Source: PALSA-612 sp963791225
Lineage (GTDB): Bacteria > Actinomycetota > Thermoleophilia > Gaiellales > Gaiellaceae
Direction of reading: 5' to 3'
DNA: 64,000 bases
Assembly: GCA_963791225.1 (NCBI GenBank)
Contig: CAWBRV010000003.1
Location: forward strand, 1,116,001 to 1,180,000
The notes under the pieces are model-generated. The model was not told where the DNA came from and made no database searches. It saw nothing but the letters and a program-made list of their open reading frames with translations. Positions 49,748-57,725 of this stretch are shown here, piece after piece; position 1 is the first letter of the stretch, and every line of letters starts with the position of its first letter. The translations under genes and the position numbers were made by a program.

Positions 49748-50769
49748 GAGCGCTCGAGCTCCAGTGCCTCGTCGAGGAGGCGGCGCACGAGGTGGGGCTC
49801 GAGGCTCGGCGGCGGCGCGAACGGATCGACGGGCAACCGGTGACCGAGAGCGAGCGACGCCGCGTCGACGACGTCCTCCGCGGCGACCTCGTCCCGACCC
49901 GCGAGCGCAGCGCCCGCCTTCGCACACTCGACGATCGTCACGTCGGCACGGTGGCTCGTGACGCCCGCCTTGACAGTCAGCCGCCCGACCGCCGGATAGA
50001 GGTGATCAGGCACGCGGACGGTCGGCAGCAGCCGCTCGGCGACCGCGAGCTCCTCCGAGAGCTCCGCCTGGCTCGACGCAAACCCGGCGAGCAGCCCCTC
50101 GGGATCCGCCGTGAACGCCTCGCGCCGACGCACGATCTCCGCGCGAGCCTCGGGCTCGGCGACCGCCTCGACCTCGACCTGCAACCCGATCCGGTCCGCG
50201 ATCTGCGGCCGCAGTTCGCCTTCCTCCGCGTTCATCGTCCCGACGAGCAGGAACCGCGCCGGATGCGCGATCGAGACACCTTCACGCTCGACCACGTTCA
50301 CGCCGAGCGCGGCCGCGTCGAGCAGGATGTCCGTCAGGTGGTCGTCGAGCAGGTTGATCTCGTCGACGTAGAGAATGCCGCGGTTCGCCTCGGCGAGGAG
50401 CCCCGGCTCGAGCGCCCGCTCGCCCTCGCGCAGCGCGCGTGCGATGTCGACCGTGCCCGCGACGCGGTCCTCAGTCGCGTTCAGCGGCAGGTCCACGATT
50501 CGCCGCCGCCGGCGCGCGACAGGCAGGTCGTCACGCCCGCTGCAGACCGGGCACGGATCCGCCGGCGAGCACGAGAACGGGCAGTCGGCCACGACGTCGA
50601 TCTCGGGCAGCAGTTCGGCAAGCCCGCGCACCGCCGTCGACTTCCCCGTGCCCGCCGGCCCGACGATCAGCACGCCGCCGACCGCCGGGTTGACCGCGTT
50701 GAGCAGGAGCGCCCGCTTGAGACGCCCCTGCTCGACGATCGCGGTGAAGGGGAAGTACCGCAGGCTCAC
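49717..50769 (-). CDS. ChlI/BchI-like AAA+ subunit of magnesium- or cobalt-chelatase
   Basis: 350 residues from GTG 50769, overlapping the stop of the TPP enzyme gene (GTGA). Walker A is LIVGPAGTGKSTAVRGLAEL; the cysteine-bearing loop DCPFSCSPADPCPVC follows; Walker B is GILYVDEINLLDDHLTDILL; the sensor region is LLVGTMNAEEGELRPQIADR and the C-terminal helical lid contains SHRADVTIVECAKAGAALAG. It is the small chelatase subunit or, by frameshift, the N-terminal half of ChlD. The metal cannot be fixed from sequence; cobalt is likely because a B12-dependent enzyme lies nearby and no chlorophyll genes do. Confidence 0.88.
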   Translation of the reverse strand: MSLRYFPFTAIVEQGRLKRALLLNAVNPAVGGVLIVGPAGTGKSTAVRGLAELLPEIDVVADCPFSCSPADPCPVCSGRDDLPVARRRRRIVDLPLNATEDRVAGTVDIARALREGERALEPGLLAEANRGILYVDEINLLDDHLTDILLDAAALGVNVVEREGVSIAHPARFLLVGTMNAEEGELRPQIADRIGLQVEVEAVAEPEARAEIVRRREAFTADPEGLLAGFASSQAELSEELAVAERLLPTVRVPDHLYPAVGRLTVKAGVTSHRADVTIVECAKAGAALAGRDEVAAEDVVDAASLALGHRLPVDPFAPPPSLEPHLVRRLLDEALELERSKKVEAGPVT

Positions 50770-52544
50770 GTGATGACGAGCCGCTTTCCGAACGTGGGCT
50801 CCGCCTGCACGATCGGCGGGAACTGCCACGTCCCGATCAGCGGCACGGCGGTGTCGCGGTTGACCTTGACGTCGATCAGGTACGGCTTGCCGGACTTGAA
50901 CGCCGTGTCGAACGCGTCCGAGAGGTCGCCGGGCTGGTCGATCGAGATCGCGCCGGCACCCATCGCCTCGGCCATGGCGGCGAAGTCCGGGTTCCAGAGC
51001 TCGCCGGTCGAGTGCTTCATGAAGCTCGTCCCGATCTCGCGGTTGTCCATGTAGAACCGCTGCAGGTCGCGGATGACGCCGATCGTGTAGTTGTTGAGGA
51101 TGACCCAGACGGCCGGGATGTCGTGCTCGACTGCCGTTGCGATCGCGCCCGGGAACATCATGAAGCTGCCGTCGCTCGTCACGCAGACGGCCGGCCGGTC
51201 GGGCTTCGCGAGCTTGACGCCGAGGACGCCGCACGTGCCGAAGCCCATTCCCGCAAAGCCGCCCGGGGTGAAGACCGAACGCGGCTCGTACGCCTCCCAG
51301 TACTGCTCGACCCAGGTCTGGTGGTTGCCCGTGTCGGTGATCATCAGCGTGTCGTCGGGAGCCGCCTTTCGCAGCTCGCCGATCACGCGGCGCGGGTCGA
51401 TCGGCGTCGCGTCGGACGCCATCTCCGGCTGGATGTAGTTCTGCCACTCGAGCTTCCAGCCCTCGACGTCGTCGTGCCAGGGCGTCCGCTCGCGCTTCGG
51501 CTCCCGCTGCGCCAGCTCGGCGAGCTGCTTCAGCACCTCGCGCGCGTCGCCGACGATGCCGAGCTCGGTCGGGTAGTTGCGGCCGATCTCGGTCGAGTCG
51601 ATGTCGACGTGGATCAGCTTCGTCGGCGGGATGTTGTAGGTGTAGCCGGGCACCCACGAGGAGCAGTGGATGTCGGAGAAGCGGCAGCCGATCGCGAGGA
51701 TCACGTCGGCGTTGCGCGCCGCCTCCTGGGCCGGATACTCGCCCCAGCAGCCGGCGATGCCGAGGTAGAGCGGGTCCTTCGGGGACAGGACGCCCTTGCC
51801 CATGAACGTCGAGTAGACCGGGACGTTCACGTGCTCGGCGAATGCCCGCAGCTCGGGGGTCGCGTCCGAGGCGATCACGCCGCCGCCTGCGAGGATCAAC
51901 GGCCGGCGCGCCTTGGTCAGCATCTCGAATGCCCTGCCGACTGCCTCTGGCGAGCCGGGCGTCCGCCAGTTCAGCATCTGCGAGCGCTCCTCGGGCTCCG
52001 GCACCTCGGTGTCGGCCGTGCGGATCCAGAGGTCGTACGGGACGTCGATGTGCACCGGGCCCGGCCGGCCGGTCCGTGCCAGCTTGAACGCCTTGGGCAG
52101 GAACTTGCCCAGGTCCTCGACGGATTGGGCCGCGAAGCTCCGCTTCGAGACCACCTTGGCGATCGACGGGAAGTCGGCCTGGTGATGGCGGTACTCCTCC
52201 TGCAGCGCGCCCGAGTCGTACTGGTTCGTCGCCACCTGGCCCGTGATCGCGATGAACGCGGACGAGTCGTAGAACGCGTTCCCCATCGCGACGGTGAGCA
52301 GCATCGGTCCGGGGCCGGTGGACGTGTAGACGGGGATCAGCTGGCCCGACGCGCGGAAGTACGCGTCGGCCATGTACCCGGCGGCCGACTCGATGCGCGG
52401 GAAGATGATCTTGATCTCGTCCTGGTGGTTGTAGACGCCGTCGAGGAGACCGACCGCCCCGTGTCCGGCATAGCCGAACAGGTACGGCACCTTCTCCTTG
52501 ATCAGGTACTCGACGACGAGGTCACAGCCGCGGATTTCGGCCAT
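50766..52544 (-). CDS. Thiamine-pyrophosphate-dependent enzyme, acetolactate-synthase-like
   Basis: 592 residues in three domains. N-terminal PYR domain with catalytic Glu in IIFPRIESAAGYMADAYFRA; central domain (PLILAGGGVIASDATPELRA); C-terminal PP domain with VCVTSDGSFMMFPGAIATAV and WVILNNYTIGVIRDLQRFYM, the TPP-binding D-G-S...N-N pattern. Substrate is unknown; lack of a regulatory subunit gene argues against valine/isoleucine synthesis. Upstream of, and coupled to, the chelatase gene, perhaps only by shared transcription. Confidence 0.85.
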   Translation of the reverse strand: MAEIRGCDLVVEYLIKEKVPYLFGYAGHGAVGLLDGVYNHQDEIKIIFPRIESAAGYMADAYFRASGQLIPVYTSTGPGPMLLTVAMGNAFYDSSAFIAITGQVATNQYDSGALQEEYRHHQADFPSIAKVVSKRSFAAQSVEDLGKFLPKAFKLARTGRPGPVHIDVPYDLWIRTADTEVPEPEERSQMLNWRTPGSPEAVGRAFEMLTKARRPLILAGGGVIASDATPELRAFAEHVNVPVYSTFMGKGVLSPKDPLYLGIAGCWGEYPAQEAARNADVILAIGCRFSDIHCSSWVPGYTYNIPPTKLIHVDIDSTEIGRNYPTELGIVGDAREVLKQLAELAQREPKRERTPWHDDVEGWKLEWQNYIQPEMASDATPIDPRRVIGELRKAAPDDTLMITDTGNHQTWVEQYWEAYEPRSVFTPGGFAGMGFGTCGVLGVKLAKPDRPAVCVTSDGSFMMFPGAIATAVEHDIPAVWVILNNYTIGVIRDLQRFYMDNREIGTSFMKHSTGELWNPDFAAMAEAMGAGAISIDQPGDLSDAFDTAFKSGKPYLIDVKVNRDTAVPLIGTWQFPPIVQAEPTFGKRLVIT

Positions 52545-52675
52545 TCTGCGCTCCCCCTTCGAGTCGTCATGCGACCCCAGACGGGCCGCCCGCCAACTCT
52601 ATCGCCGCGAATGTCTGACTTCCACCGGAGGAGCGACGCCGCGGCCGTCGGGGCAGACGCGTCGAATCCAGACAG

Positions 52676-52698
52676 GTCCGAGGGCCTGTCCCTCCGGC
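52676..52698. repeat. REP-like palindrome, copy 8
   Basis: Degenerate palindrome GTCCGAGGG-CCTG-TCCCTCCGGC. It lies upstream of the TPP gene start (132 bases) and 59 bases before the end of the CBS gene. Confidence 0.7.
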
Positions 52699-52718
52699 GT
52701 GTCCGGACAAGACCCGGC

Positions 52719-52750
52719 CGGGCGGCCCGAGCCGGAGCTCGGGCCGCCCG
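52719..52750. terminator. Terminator-like hairpin after the CBS gene
   Basis: A perfect 13-bp stem CGGGCGGCCCGAG / CTCGGGCCGCCCG with a 6-nt loop, 6 bases downstream of the CBS stop codon. Stronger than the REP palindrome beside it. Confidence 0.65.
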
Positions 52751-52756
52751 CGACGC

Positions 52757-53173
52757 TCACGGCTGCGAGATCTCGTCGATGACGTGCGCGGCCTTCTTCT
52801 CCTTCACCTCGTGCACGACGTCGGCCTGCGCGAGCATGCCGACGAGGAGACCGTCCTCGACCACTGGGACGCGCCGCACCTTGCGGTAGGCCATCAGCTC
52901 GAGTGCTTCGTCGAGATCCTGGTCCGGGGCGGCGTAGTAGGGCTGGCCGCTCGCGATCTCGCCGACCGTCGTCGAGCCCGGGTCCTTCGATTGCGCGACC
53001 ACGCGGATCGCGATGTCCCGGTCGGTGACGATCCCGACGGGCGTACCCCGGTCGACGACCGGGATCGAGCCCACGTCGGCGGACTCCATCAACCGAGCGG
53101 CCGCGACGACCGAATCCGCGCGGGTGACCGTCACCGGGTTGGCCGTCATGACGTCCTGCACCTGCTTACGCAT
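52757..53173 (-). CDS. Two-CBS-domain protein
   Basis: 138 residues, essentially a CBS pair: DVMTANPVTVTRADSVVAAA, then VDRGTPVGIVTDRDIAIRVV (the T-D-R-D-I motif) and LMAYRKVRRVPVVEDGLLVG in the second module. CBS pairs bind adenosyl nucleotides and often sense energy state. No effector domain is attached. Single gene, with a terminator-like hairpin at its end. Confidence 0.9.
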   Translation of the reverse strand: MRKQVQDVMTANPVTVTRADSVVAAARLMESADVGSIPVVDRGTPVGIVTDRDIAIRVVAQSKDPGSTTVGEIASGQPYYAAPDQDLDEALELMAYRKVRRVPVVEDGLLVGMLAQADVVHEVKEKKAAHVIDEISQP

Positions 53174-53238
53174 CGAGCCTCACCTCCAGGTCGTTACTTC
53201 GTGGGTTCCCGGTGCGCGGCACCCCCACACCTGGAAGG

Positions 53239-54294
53239 TCAGCGAGGCAGGGGGAGCCCGGCGGCAGCTGCGAGCAGGCCGAGCAGGAGGCCGAGCAGGA
53301 GGATCGTGAACGAGCTGCGGCGAAGGAGCGCGGCGCCGACGGCGGCCGCGAGGACGACGCCCTGCCACCACTCCTTCCCGGCCTGCGGCGCGAGCAGGAC
53401 GGCCGCGCCGAAGATCGCGCCCACCGCCGCCGGCCCGGCGCCGTCGAGGAATGCTCTCGGACCGGGTCGCGCGCGCAACTGGTCGAAGAACGGCGCGCCC
53501 GCGAGCACCATCGCGAACGAGGGAGCGAACGCGACGACGGCCGCGAGGGCCGCTCCCGCGACGCCGGACACCGCGTAGCCGACGACGCTCACGGTCAGCA
53601 CGACCGGCCCGGGCGTCAGCTGCCCGAACGCGACCGCGTCGCTGAACTGGCCCTCGGTCAGCCAGTGGTGGGCGTGGACGACGTCGTGCTGCATCAGCGG
53701 GATGATCACGAGCCCGCCGCCGAAACTGAGCGCGCCCACCTTGAACGCGAGCCAGACGAGCGCCGGGATCTTCGCCGCTCCCCCGATCCAGACGATCGCC
53801 GCCGGTCGGTGAAGCTGCAGCGCCAGCTCGACGAGACCGCTCCCGAGCAGGACGGCGAGCACCCACGGGCCGACGAAAACCGTCGTCACGCACGCAGCGA
53901 GCGCGTAGAGGACGCTGCGCACGAGCAGTCCGCCGCGCGCCTCGGCGAAGCCGCGAGCAAAACCGATCCCGGCGAGCCCGACCACGACGACCACGGCGGC
54001 GGCGGCGCCGGCGGAAGCTCCGCGAACGGCGTCGTTCTGCCCGTGCTCGAGGAAGATCGCGGCCAGCGCCACGATCAGGACGAAGCCGGGAAGGATGAAC
54101 GCGAGGCCGCCGACGATCGCCCCGCGCACGCCGGCCACGGAACGGGCGCAGAAGATGGCGAGCTGGGTCGAGGCGGGACCGGGAAGGAGGCTCGTGGCCG
54201 CGACGGCGTCCTGGAACTCGCGCGAGGTCAGCCAGCGCTCGCGCTCGACCATCATCTCGCGGAGGAGCGCCGTGTGCGCCTGCGGGCCGCCCAC
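53239..54294 (-). CDS. ChrA-type chromate transporter, two-domain
   Basis: 351 residues from GTG 54294. Two homologous halves each with a LPGPxSTQL-type motif: SLLPGPASTQLAIFCARSVA in the first and GQLTPGPVVLTVSVVGYAVS in the second; FGGG appears as LSFGGGLVIIPLMQ. Proton-coupled chromate/sulfate efflux is the known function of the family. The frame stays open upstream to about 54360 and would encode GRLGILGVGGPQAH, the normal ChrA N-terminus, but no usual start codon exists there, so the true start may be rare or altered. It follows the epimerase gene closely. Confidence 0.85.
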   Translation of the reverse strand: MGGPQAHTALLREMMVERERWLTSREFQDAVAATSLLPGPASTQLAIFCARSVAGVRGAIVGGLAFILPGFVLIVALAAIFLEHGQNDAVRGASAGAAAAVVVVVGLAGIGFARGFAEARGGLLVRSVLYALAACVTTVFVGPWVLAVLLGSGLVELALQLHRPAAIVWIGGAAKIPALVWLAFKVGALSFGGGLVIIPLMQHDVVHAHHWLTEGQFSDAVAFGQLTPGPVVLTVSVVGYAVSGVAGAALAAVVAFAPSFAMVLAGAPFFDQLRARPGPRAFLDGAGPAAVGAIFGAAVLLAPQAGKEWWQGVVLAAAVGAALLRRSSFTILLLGLLLGLLAAAAGLPLPR

Positions 54295-54364
54295 GCCGAG
54301 GATCCCGAGCCGGCCCCAGCGCGCAATGACGCCGCGGAGGTCGAGCCGCGGCCCGCGCGGGTCG

Positions 54365-55273
54365 TCAGCCGTCGTGCCCAGCGGAGCGGAAGAGCTCGAT
54401 CGTCTCGCGGACGGCGACGCCGAGCGGTGTCACGGGGGCGTCGAGCCGCTCGCCGGGCAGTTCCTCGGGGAAGGGGAGCGGGACGTCGTCGAAGTCGACG
54501 AGCCCGCGCGCGTCGGGTGCGGCGACCTCGATCGCGGCGACGACCTCGCTCATATGGACCGGGGTTCCGGGGAAGTCGTAGGCGAACGCGCCCGCCACGT
54601 CGGAGCGGGCGGCCGCGACGAAGCCTCGGGCGACGTCGGGAGCGTAGTGGAGCTCGGTGCGGCCGCCGAAGGCGATCCGGTACGGCTCCCGGCGCACCGC
54701 CGCCTCCATCGCGAGCGTCGGGCCGGATGTCAGGCCCTGGTCGCGGCCGGGGCCGAAGACGACGAAAGGGCGGATGCCGACGCTGGCCACGCCCTCGTCG
54801 GTCCAGTACACGCTTCCCGTGCCCTCGTTGGCGATCTTGAAGACGCCGTAGAGCGTGCGCGGAGCGCGCTCGCCGCGGTCGTCGTAGACGGCGGCGGTGC
54901 TCGCGTAGGCGATCGGCGTCGCGAGGCCGTGGAGGCGCGCTGCCTCGAACACGTTCACCGTGCCGACGACGTTGACCCGGGCGCCGAGGGGCGGATTCTC
55001 CTTGACGAACGGCACCTGCAGGGCGGCCAGGTGGACGACGTGCGTGATCTCGTGCTCCGCGAGTGTCCGCTCCAGCTGGCCGAGGTCGGTCACGTCGCCG
55101 CGGACGAAGGTGACGGCGCCGATCTCCTCGGGCGTCGCCACGAGGCGCAGGCGGTGGTCGTCTTCGCCGAGGTCGTAGGCGACCACGGGCGTCCCCTCAC
55201 GGACGAGCAGCGTCGCCGCCCAGGCGCCGATGCACCCGAGCGCGCCGGTGACGAGGAACCGTTCGTCGCTCAT
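54365..55273 (-). CDS. NAD(P)-dependent epimerase/dehydratase (extended SDR)
   Basis: 302 residues. Glycine-rich NAD motif FLVTGALGCIGAWA, catalytic Y-x3-K in TLYGVFKIANEG with Ser in AYASTAAVYDD, and a substrate-domain motif GIRPFVVFGPGRDQG. It belongs to the extended short-chain dehydrogenases acting on sugars or sugar nucleotides; the substrate is unknown. A GTTAC-type REP lies 15 bases upstream of its ATG. Confidence 0.87.
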   Translation of the reverse strand: MSDERFLVTGALGCIGAWAATLLVREGTPVVAYDLGEDDHRLRLVATPEEIGAVTFVRGDVTDLGQLERTLAEHEITHVVHLAALQVPFVKENPPLGARVNVVGTVNVFEAARLHGLATPIAYASTAAVYDDRGERAPRTLYGVFKIANEGTGSVYWTDEGVASVGIRPFVVFGPGRDQGLTSGPTLAMEAAVRREPYRIAFGGRTELHYAPDVARGFVAAARSDVAGAFAYDFPGTPVHMSEVVAAIEVAAPDARGLVDFDDVPLPFPEELPGERLDAPVTPLGVAVRETIELFRSAGHDG

Positions 55274-55287
55274 CGAGTCACACTCCG

Positions 55288-55310
55288 GTTACAGGGACTG
55301 TCCCTGTGAC
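55288..55310. repeat. REP-like palindrome, copy 9 (GTTAC-arm type)
   Basis: 23 nt with core CAGGGACTGTCCCTG and arms GTTA/TGAC. Its reverse complement is identical to copy 11 at 62070-62092. It lies 15 bases upstream of the epimerase start. Confidence 0.9.
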
Positions 55311-55326
55311 GTGTCCGCATCGGCCG

Positions 55327-55420
55327 GGTCCGAGGGACAGTTGTCCTCGCCGCGCATCCGCGCGGCTCGGCCACGTCGCCGCGGGAAAAGGCCCTGGCCC
55401 GCGGCGACTCTCCTCGGACC
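55327..55420. repeat. Compound structured repeat, copy B
   Basis: 94 nt bounded by a perfect 9-bp outer stem (GGTCCGAGG 55327-55335 / CCTCGGACC 55412-55420). Inside are GACAGTT-TCCTCG, hairpin 1 (55350-55365, CCGCGC/GCGCGG, loop ATCC), ACGT, and hairpin 2 (55375-55408, GTCGCCGCGGG / CCCGCGGCGAC). It lies between the ALDH stop and the epimerase start. The outer left arm is the same as the common REP arm. Confidence 0.75.
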
Positions 55421-55447
55421 TGGCTCGCTTCGACGCGAGCGGACGGG

Positions 55448-56911
55448 TCATACGTCCTCGTAGACGGTCACGAGCTCCGTGTAGAACTCGATCGCTGCGC
55501 GGCCCTGCTCGTGCGGGCCGAAGCCGGAGCTCTTCACGCCGCCGAAGGGGACATGGACGTCCGCGCCCGCCGTCTGGCCGTTGACGCGCACGATTCCGGC
55601 CTCGATCTCCTGCACGAACGTCCGCGCCGACGCGAGACTCGACGTGAAGATCGACGCCGATAGCCCGTACTCGACCCCGTTCGCCCGCCGGAGCGCCTCG
55701 TCGAGGGTCGCGAACCGGTAGAGGGACGCGACCGGCCCGAACACCTCCTGACAGGACAGGAAGGCGTCGTCTGCGAGCCCCTCGAAGAGCGCGGGCGCGA
55801 GCAGGAATGCCTCGTCGTCCAGGCGCTCGCCGCCTGCGAGCAACGTCCCGCCGTCCGCGCGGCCGCTGTCGATCCCGGCCAGCACGTCCTCGAGTTGCGA
55901 CTCGTTGACGATCGGTCCGACCTCCGTCGCAGGATCTGACGGATCGCCGACGACGCCCCGCTCCATACGCGCGACGAGCAGCGTGCGGAATTCGCCGTAG
56001 ACGGGCTCCTCCACGAGGATGCGCCGCGTCGCCGTGCACTTCTGTCCCGCCGACCAGAACGCGCCCGCGTACGCCGCCTCCGCGGCGCGGTCGAGATCGG
56101 CGTCGGCCGTAACGATCAGTGGGTTGTGCCCGCCGAGCTCGAGCTGGACGCGCTTGCCGAGCGCGGTCGCCTCGCCGCGCACCTGAAGGCCCACGGCGAC
56201 CGAGCCCGTGAACGAGACGGCCCGGACGAGCCCGTGCTCGACGAGCGGCGTCCCGACGGCCGGGCCTCGTCCCACGACCACGTTGAGCACGCCGGCCGGG
56301 ATCCCGCCCTCCTCCAGGCAGGCGGCGAGGTGGAGGCCGGTCAGCGGCGCGTCCTGCGCCAGCTTCATCACGACCGTGTTGCCGTACGCGAGCGCCGGCG
56401 CAACCTTCCAGGCCGGGATCGCCGCCGGGAAGTTCCAGGGCGTGATCAGCGCGACGACGCCGAGCGGTCGGCGCATCGTGTACGCGACGCTTCCGGTCGC
56501 CGCCTGCTCGTAGCGCTGCCCGGTCTCGCGTAGCCCTTCGCCCGCGTAGAAGCGGAGGATCTGCGCCATGCGCGCCGACTCCATGCGCGCCTCGCGAATG
56601 GGCTTGCCCATCTCGAGCGTCATGTCCTGAGCGATCTGCTCGACGCGCCGGTCGATCGCGTCCGCGGCTTTCCGCAGCACCTCGCCTCTCGCGGCGGCTG
56701 GGAGTCGCGACCAGCCCGGGAACGCGTCCGCGGCCGCGGCGACGGCATCGTCCACGTCGGCCGGGCCTGAGGCGGGGAACTCGCCGACTATTTCCGACGG
56801 GCGCCATGGCCCGTGCTTCTCGTACGTTTTGCCGTAGCGGCTCGGCCGCCACTCGCCGCCGACGAAGTTGGCAAAGGCCGGCCGGGCCGGTGCTTCCAGG
56901 ACGTCTGTCAT
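55448..56911 (-). CDS. Aldehyde dehydrogenase
   Basis: 487 residues. NAD-binding Glu in LELGGHNPLIVTADAD and nucleophile Cys in WSAGQKCTATRRILV; LITPWNFPAAIPAWKVAPAL and FGGVKSSGFGPHEQGRAAIE are typical of the NAD(P)+-dependent ALDH superfamily, close to succinate-/ketoglutarate-semialdehyde enzymes. It starts 4 bases after the FAH gene, an organisation seen in oxidative sugar-acid pathways that make alpha-ketoglutarate. Confidence 0.9.
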   Translation of the reverse strand: MTDVLEAPARPAFANFVGGEWRPSRYGKTYEKHGPWRPSEIVGEFPASGPADVDDAVAAAADAFPGWSRLPAAARGEVLRKAADAIDRRVEQIAQDMTLEMGKPIREARMESARMAQILRFYAGEGLRETGQRYEQAATGSVAYTMRRPLGVVALITPWNFPAAIPAWKVAPALAYGNTVVMKLAQDAPLTGLHLAACLEEGGIPAGVLNVVVGRGPAVGTPLVEHGLVRAVSFTGSVAVGLQVRGEATALGKRVQLELGGHNPLIVTADADLDRAAEAAYAGAFWSAGQKCTATRRILVEEPVYGEFRTLLVARMERGVVGDPSDPATEVGPIVNESQLEDVLAGIDSGRADGGTLLAGGERLDDEAFLLAPALFEGLADDAFLSCQEVFGPVASLYRFATLDEALRRANGVEYGLSASIFTSSLASARTFVQEIEAGIVRVNGQTAGADVHVPFGGVKSSGFGPHEQGRAAIEFYTELVTVYEDV

Positions 56912-56915
56912 CGCG

Positions 56916-57713
56916 CTAGCACTCCTCTGTCATCAGGTCGGCCGCACGGCCGACGGGGTTCACGAGCGTCCCGATCCCAGGCACGTGGATCTCGACCCGC
57001 TGACCCGGCCGAAGCGTGAAGTCGTCCGGCGGAACGAGGCCGGTGCCCGTCAGGAGGACGCTACCCGCGGGCACGGGGTTGTCACGGCGGAGCCAGGAGA
57101 CGAGCTCGTCGAACGAGCGCCTCATGCGCGCCGTCGACGTCTCGGCGGCGAACAGCTCGTTGCCGTCGGACTCGAGAATGCGCAGCCGGATCTCGAATGC
57201 GGTCGGCGCGTCGTTCGCGAGGAGCACCGCCGGGCCGAGCGCGCACGCACCTGCGAACAGCTTGGCCTGCGGCAGGTAGAGCGGGTTCTCGCCCTCGATC
57301 GCGCGCGACGACACGTCGTTGCCGATCGTGTAGCCCGTGATCGCGCCGCCCACGCCGAGCACGAGCCCGATCTCCGGCTCAGGGACGTCCCAGGACGAGT
57401 CGTCGCGGACGCCGATCGCGTGTCCCGGGCCGACCGTCCGCCGGCAGGCCGCGTCCTTCAGGAAGAGCTCCGGCCTCTCGGCCTCGTAGACGCGCGTGTA
57501 GACGTCCTCGACGGTGCTCTCGTCGACGCGCGCGTCACGGCTCCGCTCGTACGTCACGCCGGCGCACCACACCTCGGGCGGCTCGACGGGCATCAGCAGC
57601 TCGTACGGCTCGGGCAGCTCGAGCGTCTCCGGATCGAGCGGCTCGATGGGCAGCTCCTCGACCGCGACCTCGTGGACGCCGTCGGGGCCGCGGAAACGAA
57701 CTCGTCTCGTCAC
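56916..57713 (-). CDS. FAH-family dehydratase/hydrolase, 2-keto-3-deoxy-sugar-acid type
   Basis: 265 residues. An N-terminal ~50-residue domain precedes the catalytic fold: EVWCAGVTYERSRDARVDES, VYEAERPELFLKDAACRRTV, WDVPEPEIGLVLGVGG (metal Glu), TIGNDVSSRAIEGENPLYLP and VLLTGTGLVPPDDFTL. The V-T-Y-x-R-S-R-x-A-R stretch matches 2-keto-3-deoxy-arabinonate/xylonate dehydratases. With the next ALDH it could convert 2-keto-3-deoxy-pentonate to ketoglutarate semialdehyde and on to alpha-ketoglutarate; upstream pathway enzymes are not in this window. Confidence 0.8.
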   Translation of the reverse strand: MTRRVRFRGPDGVHEVAVEELPIEPLDPETLELPEPYELLMPVEPPEVWCAGVTYERSRDARVDESTVEDVYTRVYEAERPELFLKDAACRRTVGPGHAIGVRDDSSWDVPEPEIGLVLGVGGAITGYTIGNDVSSRAIEGENPLYLPQAKLFAGACALGPAVLLANDAPTAFEIRLRILESDGNELFAAETSTARMRRSFDELVSWLRRDNPVPAGSVLLTGTGLVPPDDFTLRPGQRVEIHVPGIGTLVNPVGRAADLMTEEC

Positions 57714-57719
57714 GTGCGA

Positions 57720-57725
57720 ATCGTA
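57720..57725 (-). promoter_or_regulatory. Candidate -10 hexamer TACGAT for the FAH gene
   Basis: On the minus strand TACGAT ends 6 bases before GTG 57713. No Shine-Dalgarno sequence fits between, which agrees with leaderless transcription. The divergent ankyrin gene starts 12 bases away at 57725. Confidence 0.35.

Noticed and set aside
50766..52544. Biosynthetic acetolactate synthase assignment
   Set aside because: No regulatory subunit or other branched-chain amino-acid genes are adjacent, so only the TPP-enzyme superfamily is supported.
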